The notes under the pieces are model-generated. The model saw only the letters and a program-made list of their open reading frames with translations, was not told where the DNA came from and ran no database searches. Below are positions 34,847 to 46,360 of a stretch of 64,000 bases of DNA, in pieces (the first letter of the stretch is position 1; each line of letters starts with the position of its first letter). The translations under genes were made by a program, and so were the position numbers. Origin of the DNA: Rhyacophila brunnea (Eukaryota; Arthropoda; Insecta; Trichoptera; Rhyacophilidae); assembly GCA_022495005.1 (NCBI GenBank), contig JAGYXB010001097.1, forward strand, positions 432,854 through 496,853, in the 5' to 3' direction.

Positions 34847-35536
34847 CAGTGGTTCTCACGTGAAATTTAACTGTGGCCGCACAATTGAAATTAACAGTTC
34901 TATTGAAACGTCTGGTGGCCGCACCAAATTTCACTTCTGTTGCAATTGAAAAATTTAAAGCTAAATTTTATTTACTAAAAAAAATGGATGAATATATTTA
35001 TAGATAAATCCATTTATCATGGAAGGCGGCCGTGCACAAACCGCCACTGCATATAGGTAAATGGCGGGTGGAGATGGGGCAACTCAAATCAACTCCGTTT
35101 AATAAGACATTTGAAAATTTTAGTATGTACATATCTATTTATTTAAAAATAATGCAAATGGAAATTCCTCAATACTCCTTTTTCCAATGCGAGCCGCATG
35201 GCTGCTCCTAAATTTACATCTGTCAACTGGCTTCGATATTTGTTTTTATGAAGTGCATTACACTGAATGGTCTTTCACAGCATACAGTAGTAGGAAAAAT
35301 CGACAATATTAATAAAGCAATTGTTGCCAATTCTTTGAATTGACTTGATTCTCGGTCAACGTATAACTTCGACAATTTTTTTTCAACCGTGGTATTATTA
35401 AAATGGTTAAGTACTTGGTCATGACTCATTTCCAATAACGCATATTTAACGTTAGCCCAGTTAATTAAATTAAATACTGAAAATTATGTTGGTGACCGCA
35501 GCAAAATCGTCTGGTGTCCGCACATAAGAACACCTG
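34847..35536 (-). mobile_element. hAT element with transposase C-terminus
   Basis: The left end CAGTGGTTCTCACGTG, with TGTGGCCGCAC 20 nt on, is mirrored by GTCTGGTGTCCGCACATAAG, AACACCTG at the right. Flanks GTCTAGAA (34839-34846) and GTCTATAT (35537-35544) agree at 6 of 8. The 690-bp element keeps the end of a transposase gene on the minus strand. Confidence 0.75.
35223..35435 (-). pseudogene. hAT transposase dimerisation-domain fragment
   Basis: The frame of about 70 residues includes FKELATIALLILSIFPTTVC, then CERPFSVMHFIKTNIEAS. This matches the ZBED-type hAT C-terminal motif 'A-x-x-x-L-x-x-F-x-T-T-x-x-C-E-R-x-F-S-x-M-x-x-I-K-x-x-x-R-S'. The upstream catalytic region is absent from the element, so it cannot be active by itself. 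Confidence 0.75.
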
Positions 35537-35854
35537 GTCTATATATAGAAAGAAATCTTACGAAAGACAGTAAATCGACAAGAATGTCAATCAACTACGT
35601 ACCTAATTACCAATCCATTCGTTCAAATAGGGAATACTGCATAAAATTTATAAAGTATAATTATTATAAACAGTTTTTATAAAAGGTATAATGTAACGGT
35701 CTGGACTATCCTCTATAGTTTGTAACCATGATTTTCCTTTCTATTGGAAAAACAACCCCGTAAGTTCGGGAAATTAAGTCACAGTGGGTAGACTTCGAAA
35801 AATAAATTAGTCACCGATACGAGTAATATGACGGCGAGTTCCAAGTACGAGCAT

Positions 35855-35990
35855 TTCCCTGTGAGCGGCCTAGGAATGCGGGATTAGGACGGGGGTTGCG
35901 TCGGGTGGCTGCGTTAGGGTAGGGGGGTGGCGAGCCGGAGATCGATCGCAACACCGCGCGGCGCACACCTAGCCGTCAAACGGCCGGCCA
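35855..35990. promoter_or_regulatory. short GC-rich block
   Basis: 'gggattaggacgggggttgc', 'gggtaggggggtggcgagcc' and 'accgcgcggcgcacacc' stand out from AT-rich flanks. There is no ORF and no repeat partner here. A regulatory role is only a guess. Runs of four to six G could form quadruplex-like structure. Confidence 0.3.
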
Positions 35991-38215
35991 TAGATAAGTT
36001 GATACTGAAACTTCCTATTCCCACTATACCTACTTACCGAACACCTACATTGGCTTAATAAATAAAATATAATAGTATTTACGGATATACTATAGTATAC
36101 GATACTGCGATAATGAGCACGAAAACAACTGTACAAATGAGAAATTACCGTAAGCATAAAACCAATCCACCGAACGGCATTTTGCCTAAGTGGTAACTTG
36201 TACGAATTTTAAGCTTCATTAGCATTTATTTGAGATTTCTCATTTAGTTAAATACAGCGATATTTTCCTTCAATGTTATTCTGAATGTACAAATAATTGA
36301 CACTGCCCAACATACCCAAGTAATATTAAAGTGGACACGTTAGCAGAATAAGTCAAATAACGCTGCACTCTTATTATAATTGGTAGAGTTTATGTTTTAA
36401 GCACATACACAATGTTGGATGTGGCAATATTTCAGCAAGCACGTTAGCAGGATATGATAACAATGATGTATAGACATGAAAGCGTTTACGAAAGAATAGA
36501 TTGTTCATAAGCATATCCAGATGTGGTATATACCGTGGCGCAATTAACGACAAGGGTATTTTCAATGTATCAATTTTCACGTGCAAACTGTCGAATTAAA
36601 GCTAATGACTATCTATAAACACTACAATTGAATAGAATGAGGACATTGACCAACTGTATACCGTCTTTTTTCTATGCGTATTGACTAATCTGTCAATAAT
36701 ATGACGCACAGTAAAAGCTCAATTATCAGGACTAATCGAGATAAAAACTACTCCAGTTCATGAATTGAAAAACAAATAAACTAGAAATTAACATATTTTC
36801 TTGGAAGAAATAAAGGACAATTAATCTGAAAAAATTGTCCTCATATAAGCAGAACCGATCACCACTGAAACACATAAAATGAGACAAACGGATAAACATA
36901 TAGGTACAACATAAATGCGATGTATGTTCATACACAAGCAGAAATTTTGACGATCTGCAAGTACAAAACTACTGGAGAAGTCCATTGAAATGCGATGTGT
37001 GCTCTAAATACATAAGCAAAAATATTGTATTTACAAATTAAAACAATATTTTTGTTCAGGCGTTGCAATGCATCCATAAGCTGAGCGGAAATAATACAAT
37101 GTAAAAAACACAAAAAAATATATACCTACGAAATCCAATTTAATGAAAATGGTCGTGGAATGAATTAGAGTATTGCGCCAAGTTTTAAAATCACGCACGC
37201 AACATTAATTTACTATCTGGCCATGAGCCACCCTCCTTCGCCAGGGGTTGGCCCTGACAGGGTATCTGCTCGGCGCGGTGTCGCGAGCCAAATTTGCAAA
37301 TTGTAATTTGTGTATTAAAAAAAAACACCATGCCGCGCCCTGTAATCCCTTTAGCTGTGCAAATTTGGCGCACCCCTGCCCCGATTCGCAAATGAAAGCA
37401 ATGCTGTACCTAATTACGATGTTTTTTTTTTATTTTGTGCATCCCTTATTATTTTTTTTACTCCACGAGACTGTATCGGGGAGATATATTAAAATACAAT
37501 TCTATTGTGTGACCGATACTGCCAGGCTTGAGTATTTGGTACCAACCCCAAGGCACGAATTTTACTCAATTTTATTTTATTTATACTTATGAGGGTGAAG
37601 TAATAATAAATTCGGGTGATCGAAAAAAACTATTTAATGATTGACATAAAAACCAGAAAACTACAGTACCTCGACCACATTAAAAGATGACAAAGGAAAA
37701 GGGCAAATTGCAAGATATGAATATAACCTAATTCGTACTCAGGGATCTAAATAATATTTATCGGTGGCTTGCGGTCCATGGATGCTGTGGATGCGACGCA
37801 TGCCTTAATCATTCCGTAGATAGAGATTATAAGATAGTATAAATATCCACAAAACCAATAAATTCAATGACATACTAAACACCTGGCACTGGTCCCTTTG
37901 AGAGTAAATTATGTACTGTGGTGTGGGACTTACTATTTGATAGTATCTTTTGCATGCTATGCAAACAGTTAAATATCTCAATACCTCGTTAATACCTATA
38001 TGGTTCCCCAATTATTTTATTATAACTTCGTTAACGTGTAATTTCTGCGAGAGCGCCAAAACATTCATTTCTTTTGAAAATCGGTCATCCGTTATTCAAT
38101 AGAAATAATGTGCTTACTTCCAAATTGGAATATGCAACTCAAAGTAATTTTAATTTAGGCATACGCATTTTAAGAGCATGCTGAATGTCATGAGACGCCG
38201 TATATATTATATAGC
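35991..38215. other. intronic DNA, nothing firm apart from 37241-37378
   Basis: Many short open frames on the minus strand between 36374 and 37113 have no recognisable motif and reflect local composition. Confidence 0.4.
37241..37378. repeat. possible short hAT remnant
   Basis: CAGGGGTTGGCC at the left and GGCGCACCCCTG at the right are inverted, 138 bp apart. 'gcgagccaaatttgcaa' and 'gtgcaaatttggcgc' are also inverted inside. No matching 8-bp flanks. The 114-residue frame across it (37248-37592) is not recognised. Confidence 0.4.
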
Positions 38216-38511
38216 ACAGAACAAATAAATAAAATTCTGATAGGCTATATTCAATACGCTACATTTTGATGCAGGGTTTTGAATGTGAGTGTCCTACGAA
38301 AATTAAATACGCATTATGCACGTGGAACAGTGTGTGTAATACACCAATATTAAATGAGCGTCAATGCATAAGCCGAGAGCAGTTTTCAGTATTCGACGTG
38401 TGACGTATTCTTGACACGTGTTTAAATTTATCCCGAGTTCTTCCTCACTCGAGATCGGTTACCTGCTACTCCTTACCCGGATTTACCCTTATTTCAGTTC
38501 CCATTATTTCT
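38216..38511 (+). mobile_element. repeat family G, copy 2
   Basis: Same order of blocks as copy 1, from 'cacagaacaaataaataaaa' to 'cagttcccattatttct'. Ends CACAGAA and, inverted, CTCAGAA may be short inverted termini. No target duplication is evident. Confidence 0.8.
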
Positions 38512-39172
38512 GAGTTTCCTAGTGGCCGACCTCCGTTAGGGGACGTCATGGTAAGAAAACTATACGAATATCCTCGAGTTTGCCTTCTTTGGCCCTTTAC
38601 GACAAAAAAAAGTTTGCCAAGCCTTGGTTTAAATTATTAACGCTCGATGCCCATTCTTTCCCATCAAACTATCTATACCTACTCATTATTATGGCTCGGG
38701 AGCTTTATTCCTATTATTAAAAAAACAGTACTTATGTAAAACTATTAAATGAAATTTAATTCCAGATGCTACAAAATGATAACAATGAGTATTCTACGAT
38801 GTGCAGTATCACACAGCACAAAGCTGATATCAGCTATTCCGCTGATAACAATAGACAACAGGAGAGAGTAAACGTTAAAATAAATATAGTTGGGAAGGGG
38901 GGTATAACGGGCAGAGCCTAAGCATCGAGGGGGTCGACGAGGGAGTTACTATAAACGCAGCTGCATCCAGTTGCCGGCTGCACGCCTCCGTCCCACCCCC
39001 CAGCGCCGCGCATCAACCTATGCACTATCGACAGAGGAAGTGATTGCAAGCTACAATGTGTATTAGCATATTAACCTATTGTGATTTTTATTTTGGTAGT
39101 TCATAAGTAAAACAGAGAATCAATAGAATCTACATTCGAATTTAATGTTAGGTAAAACGTTGACGATTAAAA
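38512..39172. other. intronic DNA with one GC-rich patch
   Basis: 38920-39010 is GC-rich ('gttgccggctgcacgcctcc', 'cagcgccgcgcatc'). No ORF or repeat partner. Confidence 0.4.
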
Positions 39173-39220
39173 GGTCGTCCATATATGATATCACGCACTA
39201 AGAGGGGAGGGGTTCAAGCT
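39173..39220. repeat. short repeat, 'ggtcgtccatatatgatatc' motif
   Basis: AGGTCGTCCATATATGATAT, CACGCACTAAGAGGGGAGG resembles 1633-1685, and 'tgtgacgaaggggaggg' follows at 39234. In arthropods these two motifs often lie together in one element end. I cannot bound the element. Confidence 0.45.
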
Positions 39221-39295
39221 TTAATGTGCCGATTTGTGACGAAGGGGAGGGAACGCCGTCAGAAAAAATGCGTTAGATACATACAATTTAGCCCG

Positions 39296-39650
39296 GTAGC
39301 ACATGCAGAGTCGTCTCGACTGCAACACGTCGAATTTGTCGATGAAATTTTGTTGTCATTACATTACAAGACACATGTAACTTAATGCACTACCGCACAT
39401 GCCGGTACGACATATCTGGTACAAAAAAATCTGCTTGTTGCATTTTCACTCGACATGTGCCACATGTAGAAAGCAAAATGTTGCATCGGTGCATTCGCCT
39501 ATGCTGCTCATCGCGGTCAGTCATTCGTTTTAGCTAGTCGCCTTACGTCATGTCCCGCCTGAACGCGGGAGAGATTTGCCACATCGTCGGTTATTTTGAT
39601 TTATGACAATGTCGCAGTCGAGACGATGTTGTATATGCGGCCCCACATGC
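39296..39650. repeat. possible foldback element, about 30-bp arms
   Basis: 'gtagcacatgcagagtcgtc' and 'tcgactgcaacac' at the left are roughly mirrored by 'tgtcgcagtcgagacgatgt' and 'tgtatatgcgg' near 39610-39642. The matching core is GTCTCGACTGC. The middle holds several 'acatg' repeats. Degenerate, class unknown. Confidence 0.42.
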
Positions 39651-39986
39651 TAAGAAACTGTCACGATTTCGTCAATCGAATGTCCATCGTCATCGGGGCA
39701 GAGTCCTTCCTATAATTGGAAATTAACGCTCTATGTAAGCAAGAGTCTTAAGCTAATAATAGTAATTTGCAGGAAACTCCGTTGGCCGATAAACGCTGAT
39801 TCTGGATTAATTTAGATTGACGCCCAAAACATTGGTAGATAATATCTATATCTATAAAGCTTTTTCCACCATAAAATTTGTTAAGATTTTGTAACTAATT
39901 GGATTAGTTATTTACTCAGTGGCAAACTTGCAATATTCTTAACATATTTTCATAATATTAATAATGTAAGTAAGTATATACTTGTG

Positions 39987-40201
39987 TTAAGGCTATACTT
40001 CAGCTGGGGCACGGTTTAAAACGATCGTGACTACGCGACGTGAAGATTGTGCAAACGACGCGTGTAGAACAAAACATAATTTGTGATAAAAAATAAAACA
40101 TGCGTCCATTCACTGTTATGTTTATTGTTCTATTAGTAATGATAATAATATATTCATTGACATGTTTTCTTTTTCAAGTAAATGGATAACGTTTTTTAGT
40201 C
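39987..40201 (+). mobile_element. family B MITE, copy 3, right end missing
   Basis: TTAAGGCTATACTTCAGCTG begins it. It follows family B through 'tgacatgttttctttttcaa' to 'aacgttttttagtca', then stops at 40201 where repeat D begins. Confidence 0.78.
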
Positions 40202-40203
40202 AG

Positions 40204-40275
40204 TGGCATTGGGTGGCCATTAGATATAATTAGCATGTTATTTAAAAGTGGTAATTAAATATTAATTAAAAGATC
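40204..40275 (-). repeat. repeat D fragment, truncating a family B copy
   Basis: 'tggccattagatataattag' and 'gtggtaattaaatattaatt' are the reverse complement of the repeat D core. It starts right where the family B copy at 39987 stops matching, so it, or the rearrangement that placed it, removed the end of B. Confidence 0.58.
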
Positions 40276-40324
40276 CGCAGCGATTCTCTTTGAATCGTAT
40301 TGTACATTATTCATGTCTATTAGG

Positions 40325-40508
40325 ATTTTATTCTTGAATTCATGAAATTTTGCCAAAATCAGCCATGAAAATTGAATTAATATTCATATTGAATCTAATA
40401 AAATTGGAGATCGTATAGTATAATATATGGTCATCTCTTTCCGATAAGAAAGCTCACGGCGAACTGTGCCACGGTGAAACGTTTACGTACAATTTACATG
40501 TAACACGC
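40325..40508 (+). mobile_element. family C, right half
   Basis: 'cttgaattcatgaaattttg', 'aaaattggagatcgtatagt', 'tctctttccgataagaaagc' and 'cgtacaatttacatgtaac' match the right half of family C, including the terminus. Confidence 0.75.
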
Positions 40509-41189
40509 CACCGGTAAGTAGGTATACATAATATTTTTTATATTGCATGGGAAAGCTAGTAAATTATAAAGTGTCGGAAAATACCAGTGCTATTAAAACG
40601 TTTTATTAAGTGAGATTAGGGATAAGTACCATATGTACATGATATTAATGCTACATAATATACTATTATTGTACCGCAATAATTTGTACACTCTGGTGTA
40701 ATCCAATAATAAGAGACGGTACGCTTGTGACACTGACGATGCAAAAGAAACGAGAATACTTCCAACTGCGACCCCGTTCGCTTGACCTCAGCACGCTCTG
40801 ATATTGGAGTAGGTTCAGCTCATTACGCTGCAGACAGGAGTCTCGCAGTGCATCCTTGGAATCAGAAGCTACCTGAGTAAATCATTCTTATAAAAAAAAT
40901 ATCCATAGGGTGGTAGTAATTTTCGAATCAACCCAATCCCCCTCGCACATAATCATGCACCCGCTAATTGGTTGTGCACAAATTCTGGATAGTTTGAAAA
41001 ATGCCATAATTTAGATAGGTAGGTAGTTACTATAATACGAAAACTTGATAAAGGCGAGCATTCGTATCTAATAATATTTTTTTACAAACACATTTTATAC
41101 TGAAGTGAAATAACGCGTGCATATCTAATTATTTTTCGTTTACGGTGTGTTAATTGTTAATAATTAACTAGTTCACTTACTTTAGTATT

Positions 41190-41478
41190 ATTTAGAACCT
41201 TTTTAGCAAAATTCATGAATACAAGAATGAATACCTAACCTAACCCAACGTTACAAATAATCCAGTATATCAGCTATTTTCGAAAATTGTTTGCTGCTGG
41301 CATCCTGTAAAACGACAAGAACCGTGTTTAATTTAGACATTAAATTTATGTCAGTACTATGCGACCCAGAGGTTGGACGGTCTTTAATATACGGCCATAT
41401 ATTTCCGATACAACATTTCACGGTGAAGTGTGATACGGCGAACTGCATACGCACAGGTTTCCGGACACGCTGTGTTTC
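41190..41478 (-). mobile_element. family C, left half (minus strand)
   Basis: 'attcatgaatacaagaatga', 'ccagtatatcagctattttc', 'gaggttggacggtctttaat', 'gatacggcgaactgcatacg' and 'ggtttccggacacgc' match the left half of family C in reverse. The overlapping short ORFs on both strands here are shadows. Confidence 0.75.
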
Positions 41479-41868
41479 GGGGGTAAATGGTTGATTTTGA
41501 AGTTACGTTTCTTTTTTTCCATCATAGTTTTACGTGCAAATTAAAACAATAATATACCTATACAATTTTACTAGCCAATAAACCCTTTAATCCTAATGCA
41601 ATACATATAAGCAAAACAGCGTTAAACGTATCATCAGTTATATTTTTTCCGTATGGTTCTGTCGGGTTTTGAAAGTCATCGATTATTACAATATTGTGTG
41701 AAATTACACATAGAATAATATAATATACCATTTTTATTAATATACATATTCAGGGTTTCAACTTGATTGAGCGTTGTGTAGTAATCAATTGTATATAACC
41801 ATTAGATAGCGGTATATTACTGCATTGACGGATGGTCGTAATGAAATTATTATAAATATATGTGTGCA

Positions 41869-42656
41869 TGTTACGCCGAATGTGCGAAATTGACTATTAC
41901 ATGAAATGGGCAAAATTTTGCCTAAATCATGAAAAATGCAAGCCCGTTGCCTTATTCATGAATTAGACAAAATATCAGCCGAGTGCGTGAATTCGGCAGT
42001 AATTTTTCTGCCTAATTCATGCATTTGGCAAATTAGATAGTAGCGCTACGGTGGTGTTTTTTTGTAACTTAACTAAATGTGTCAAATGCTCATGCATTGG
42101 TCAAAATAGATGTTCGCGCTACGGTGGTGTTTTTTTCAACTAATCAAACTAACCAAATGTGTCAAATCAAATGTCATTGATTATATAAAAATATACCAAT
42201 CAATAACTACAATGACGTTCATATCCATTTACTATGACCAAAAAAAATCTAGAACTATAATATGATAACGGAAGAATTTCATTAAAAGGTATTTTCGCGA
42301 TTTGATTCGTGCTTGAGTATCAATCGTGCAATGGCCGATTGTATGTTTGTGATAGTTTGTTGACACTTATTAGCTAACCTCAAAATGGACATTCAGTTAA
42401 ATTCAGAATTACAAAACCTAACCTAATCTAATAATGTTATATTATGTCCAATTATAACTAATAAAACCATCCGTATTAAATTTACTTTTTCTACTGTCAT
42501 GTTGATAGTTTAAAAATTCTATACCCTGGCGAATTCACGCACTCGGCAGTTAATTTACCTAATTCATGAATAAGGCAACGGGCTTGACTATTACACGAAT
42601 TAGCCAAAATTTTGCCCATTTCATGTAATAGTCAATTTCGCACAATTGGCGTAACA
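41869..42656. mobile_element. long foldback element with about 130-bp arms, TGCA-flanked
   Basis: The left end TGTTACGCCGAATGTGCGAA, ATTGACTATTACATGAAAT is mirrored by ATTTCATGTAATAGTCAATT, TCGCACAATTGGCGTAACA. The match continues inward through 'caagcccgttgccttattca' and 'ccgagtgcgtgaattcg' to about 42000 and 42530. TGCA lies at both borders (41865-41868 and 42657-42660). Inside, 'cgctacggtggtgttttttt' occurs twice about 80 nt apart. No ORF. Confidence 0.82.
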
Positions 42657-42660
42657 TGCA

Positions 42661-43295
42661 TACTTATAGCAATTAATTTCAGATATACTTAGTACAATTC
42701 ATAATATTATTATGATAAAAGATAGTACAGTGTGTGTACACCATATGAATCAAAATATAACATTAGTGATTAGATAAACAATTGTTTATCAATATAGTAT
42801 ATAGGAACGTGAAAAAATCAACAATCGGTTCGCTGATACGCTTTCACTCTATCAACCGGTTTTCGCGAACCCGACGGGGACATCACAGGACTCCAGCTAA
42901 CCCCGCTGAAGAATGCCTCTGCCAGGACAGGCCACGACTGAAACGTGTTTCTGAACGACACCAAACTCAACGGACGAGAATAAAATAATATAAGTGGAAC
43001 GTAAAATGGGTCCACTGAAAACCTGCACATTACAATATTAATATGTCGGGTTGTTATTCCTCAGAAAGTAAAGCACAACGCACACAAAGGTAGGGGATGA
43101 AATAAAGAGAAGAACAAATCGTCCCTTGAAAGCAGCAGTTGTCGCGATGCAGGCGATAGTTGCAACTTATATGACATATTATGCGTGGTAAATCTGCCGG
43201 AAAAAATAAGAACTACACTACGCAGAGAATTTTGACGTTGACCGATTTTCACAACCTAACAAATAGTACCACACGACAACAAATGCGTTCGCTTA
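42661..43295. other. intronic DNA, nothing recognised
   Basis: Frames of about 68 codons on both strands at 42782-43030 overlap and show no motif. Confidence 0.4.
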
Positions 43296-43430
43296 AGCTT
43301 GAAGAATGAGATTGACGAGACAGTCAACACTTTTGTGTGTAAACAGTTATTTTCGCTAGTTTAATTTATACGCTATTTAACGCGTAATAACGCGTTAGTA
43401 AATCCGTACACGTGTACAGACGCTGTTAAT
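43296..43430. repeat. repeat E, copy 1
   Basis: 'cttgaagaatgagattgacg', 'agacagtcaacactttt', 'aaacagttatttt' and 'cacgtgtacagacgct' recur in order at 63395-63520. Dispersed repeat of about 130 bp, class unknown. Confidence 0.65.
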
Positions 43431-43656
43431 TCTCTTATCATAATATGCATTAATGTTTGTCACTTAAACGAAACCAGCATTCAATATTGGTAAAGTTTGA
43501 GAATAGTCAAGTGGGAATTGCATTTCTTGCGTTTTATGGCCTGACCGTCATTAATTCGTAAACGTCACATTTTCGTATTGTTTAAGCTTTTTTTAACAAC
43601 ATCCAAGCGTGGGCCTCGTGATACGCTTGATTAATAACACAATCACTGCTGAGCTG

Positions 43657-43745
43657 TTAATTAATTTTTAATTACCACGTTTAAATATCATGTTAATTAT
43701 ATCTAATGGCCAGGTAACGCAAACGCGCCAGTCGCGGTGTCAGCA
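43657..43745 (+). repeat. repeat D fragment
   Basis: 'tttttaattaccacgtttaa' and 'gttaattatatctaatggcc', then 'aacgcaaacgcgcc'. Near-identical core to 20083-20172, including the GC-rich trailing block. Confidence 0.6.
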
Positions 43746-44039
43746 CTAACTGAGTTAATACCAAGTCTGGTGCGGGCCAGTTGGTTTGGAGGGCTCCATG
43801 TTAGTGTTGTTCTGTGTAAACCTCATTCGGGGGCGGCCAAGGTCCAGATCGGATTGTAGAGCGAACGAAAAAATGTGGTAGATAAATATTACGTTAAATT
43901 AAAATATGCTTGTAATTGATTTCACCGATATTTTCCGAAACATTTTTAGTCAATAGTCGATGAATTGTTATCAATAGAATATCATATAGCTACACCGGTT
44001 TTCAACATTTACGACGGGGCCCACAAAAGCAGCGAAGAA

Positions 44040-44340
44040 AGAAACCAGGGGGGAGAGGAACAAATAAGGACAATAATAAACTAATAATAAGGGGTTGCCC
44101 GTACCGTGGGGAGGTCACCGAACTATATCGCACGCGAGGGGGCACGCCGCCGCCCGGAGAGGGGGCTCCGGAGGGGGGACGCGCTCCGCTGACGTTCTCC
44201 GTTGCGGGCTTCGAGCCGCGGCCGAGCCAAACGCAGAGGCTGCCCCCAACGATTAGGCAGTGAGTAGAAATCGTCGCTGATATTGTCGAGGGGCCCGTGA
44301 GAAATTCTCATCTATTCGCGTTTGACAATCGCGCAAGTAC
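44040..44340. promoter_or_regulatory. isolated CpG-rich block inside the nmo intron
   Basis: About 200 bases (44095-44290) are strongly GC- and CpG-rich ('gcacgccgccgcccggagag', 'ttcgagccgcggccgagcc') in DNA that is otherwise AT-rich. The minus strand is open for 62 codons here (44123-44311), but the protein is Arg- and Ser-rich and unrecognised. It could be an alternative first exon or promoter, a conserved enhancer, or old foreign GC-rich sequence. It does not repeat in the window. Confidence 0.35.
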
Positions 44341-44774
44341 GCGTGGAGAGTTAAATTATTATAGTCGGGAAACTTCAACGACTGCTACAAGCGTAATTAT
44401 TACAAGATACGACAATCATCCGTATTTTAGTATACACTATAGAGCACAATCCTTTATGTCAGAACATGTTTAGAGTTTTATAATTTCTTATAAACCTACT
44501 TTTTTCTTTTTAGTTTTAAGAGACCAACCGTCCTTGAACTACGAACTGTGTATTATACTGTATTATGTACAGAATCTTTTAATTTCACATTTACCGCATG
44601 GTGTAGGTTTTTACGCTAATGACGATGTCCTATTCGACAACTCAATCGACTGGCTGCATAACAAAATCAGCTCGCTTTGATTTTCAAATCGATCAACGTT
44701 TTGTGCAATAACTATTAGCAACTAGCGAAACATTAAAAGTGTCGACAGTTTAAAATACCTGGGTGTCCACAGCC

Positions 44775-45305
44775 ACCACATTTTGAAGCGGGCGCCCATG
44801 CCAGGATCCATGACGGGCCTCCCTATATATCGCTAAGGTTAAGGGCTGTGCGATTTTCTACAGAACTGTTCCCGAGTGGTTCACACGGAACCCCTAGGTT
44901 CAGGGTATTGTGTGTATTTTTAGCGATTTTTAAATAAATCCATTCGAATTATTGAGTTGTCGGCACTTAGCATGTTATGAAGCACTGATCGCGACCTTAT
45001 TTTGTGGTAACCAAGCAACGTGCATTGGATGAAAAGTCATTTTAAGTCAGGAAACACACTTAAATTAATAATAAAATAAAATTCTACACGTCAATTATCA
45101 ATTAAAGTAATTATATCAATCATCATATCACATCGCACAGCCACATACTTTGTAATGTTAAATATCATTAAGGGAAATACCACCGCAGGCGACTTTTTTA
45201 ATTATTAGAGCAAATTTATAGTGTTTTTTTCACTTAACTGGTCGACCCGCCACGTCAGGCCCCAGGCTAGTGCCCTGTCAGCCGTCCTCTTGTGGGGGCC
45301 ACGGT
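44775..45305. repeat. repeat family J, copy 2
   Basis: 'gaagcgggcgcccatgccag', 'cgctaaggttaagggctgtg', then 'gcaggcgacttttttaatta', 'ccccaggctagtgccctgtc', 'cttgtgggggcc' follow the order of 3597-4160. Only one left unit is present, so the duplication in copy 1 is local. Confidence 0.6.
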
Positions 45306-45740
45306 CCACATCACAGGAAATGGCACTTTGCGAAGAGAGCTTGCTATATGAATGGAAATAGCTGGAGCAGCGTTCAACTCAATGCAGAATGGCTGGTACT
45401 GATGACTGTCTCCAGTTGAAACTAAATGCCGCCTATTCGTCACTTGCCTTCTGAAAGCGCTTCTCATAAACGTAACCCAGCTATGCTTGTGGTTAATAAT
45501 ATATTCGTAAAAAAAAGAAACCTAATCGAATTAATTGTCTTTTGATGCCACCGTGTTGTGCAGACATAAAATTCAAACATCTTATCAGTGAAAGAAGAAT
45601 ATCCATCTCTAAATTACAAACACATTAAATTGACTGCATTTTTGACTTTCAATTCAATTGAGACAACTTTATCGGCCATGTCAGTAATAACAACGAAACA
45701 CAGAAACAGAACGAATTTCAATGCAGCGCTTCGTCTATCC

Positions 45741-46343
45741 CAGACGTAGGCAGATGCGGCTCGAGAGCCACACGCGGCTCTTTGCATAGAAGTTTGCGGC
45801 TCTTCAGACATAAACTCCAATCTCACCTCATCTCAAGCTGTGGAGCAACAAATTCGCAGATCTTACCAGCCGTTTGGAAAAACTCAAAAGAGAGAAATCC
45901 AATTTGATTTCTCAGCACAAGTGGACAGCTATAAAACAACTGCCTAAAATAGAAACAATACTATACATGGAATAGTTTGCCTGAAACATAGTACGCGGTA
46001 ACTTTTGCTATTCTCACAATCTTTGGCTCTACATAATATATTTGCGAACAAACATTGTCATCTATGAACCAAATAAAAAAATAAACTTAGAAGCAGAATA
46101 ACAGATGAAAATTTACATTCATGACGTATTCAATTAAAAATAAGTAGCTATTTGCCAGATATTGTAAAGTGATGCATGCACGCCGTTCTAATTATTTTTT
46201 TTAATAAAAAATCTTGAACTTTCCCCCCCTAAAAATCCATATCCATACATATGTATATTACATATATGCGTCTCTCTAGTACCTTTGTTATCCTGTTTCC
46301 TCGACAATTTGGCTCTTCTCACTTGGCAAACTGCCGACCCCTG
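45741..46343 (+). mobile_element. hAT element with perfect 8-bp TSD and transposase relic
   Basis: The right end TTTGGCTCTTCTCACTTGGC, AAACTGCCGACCCCTG is the inverted counterpart of CAGACGTAGGCAGATGCGGC, TCGAGAGCC at the left. GTCTATCC flanks both sides (45733-45740 and 46344-46351), a perfect 8-bp duplication. The GCGGCTCxxGAGCC subterminal motif is common in animal hATs. The 603-bp element keeps two blocks of transposase on the plus strand. Confidence 0.88.
45811..46105 (+). pseudogene. hAT transposase C-terminal relic (GTF2IRD2/ZBED-like)
   Basis: One frame gives LWSNKFADLTSRLEKLKREK, SNLISQHKWTAIKQLPK. After a shift another gives FAILTIFGSTYYICEQTLSS, MNQIKK. The second block is the hAT dimerisation motif (F-x-S-T-Y-x-C-E-x-x-F-S-x-M-N-x-I-K). 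Stops and frameshifts interrupt it, so it is a relic. Similar transposase C-termini are found in domesticated GTF2IRD2 and ZBED proteins. Confidence 0.75.
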
Positions 46344-46360
46344 GTCTATCCGAAACGGTT

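Noticed and set aside
37248..37592. 114-codon open frame on the plus strand
   Set aside because: No motif, low-complexity Phe/Leu stretch, and it overlaps a possible short hAT remnant.
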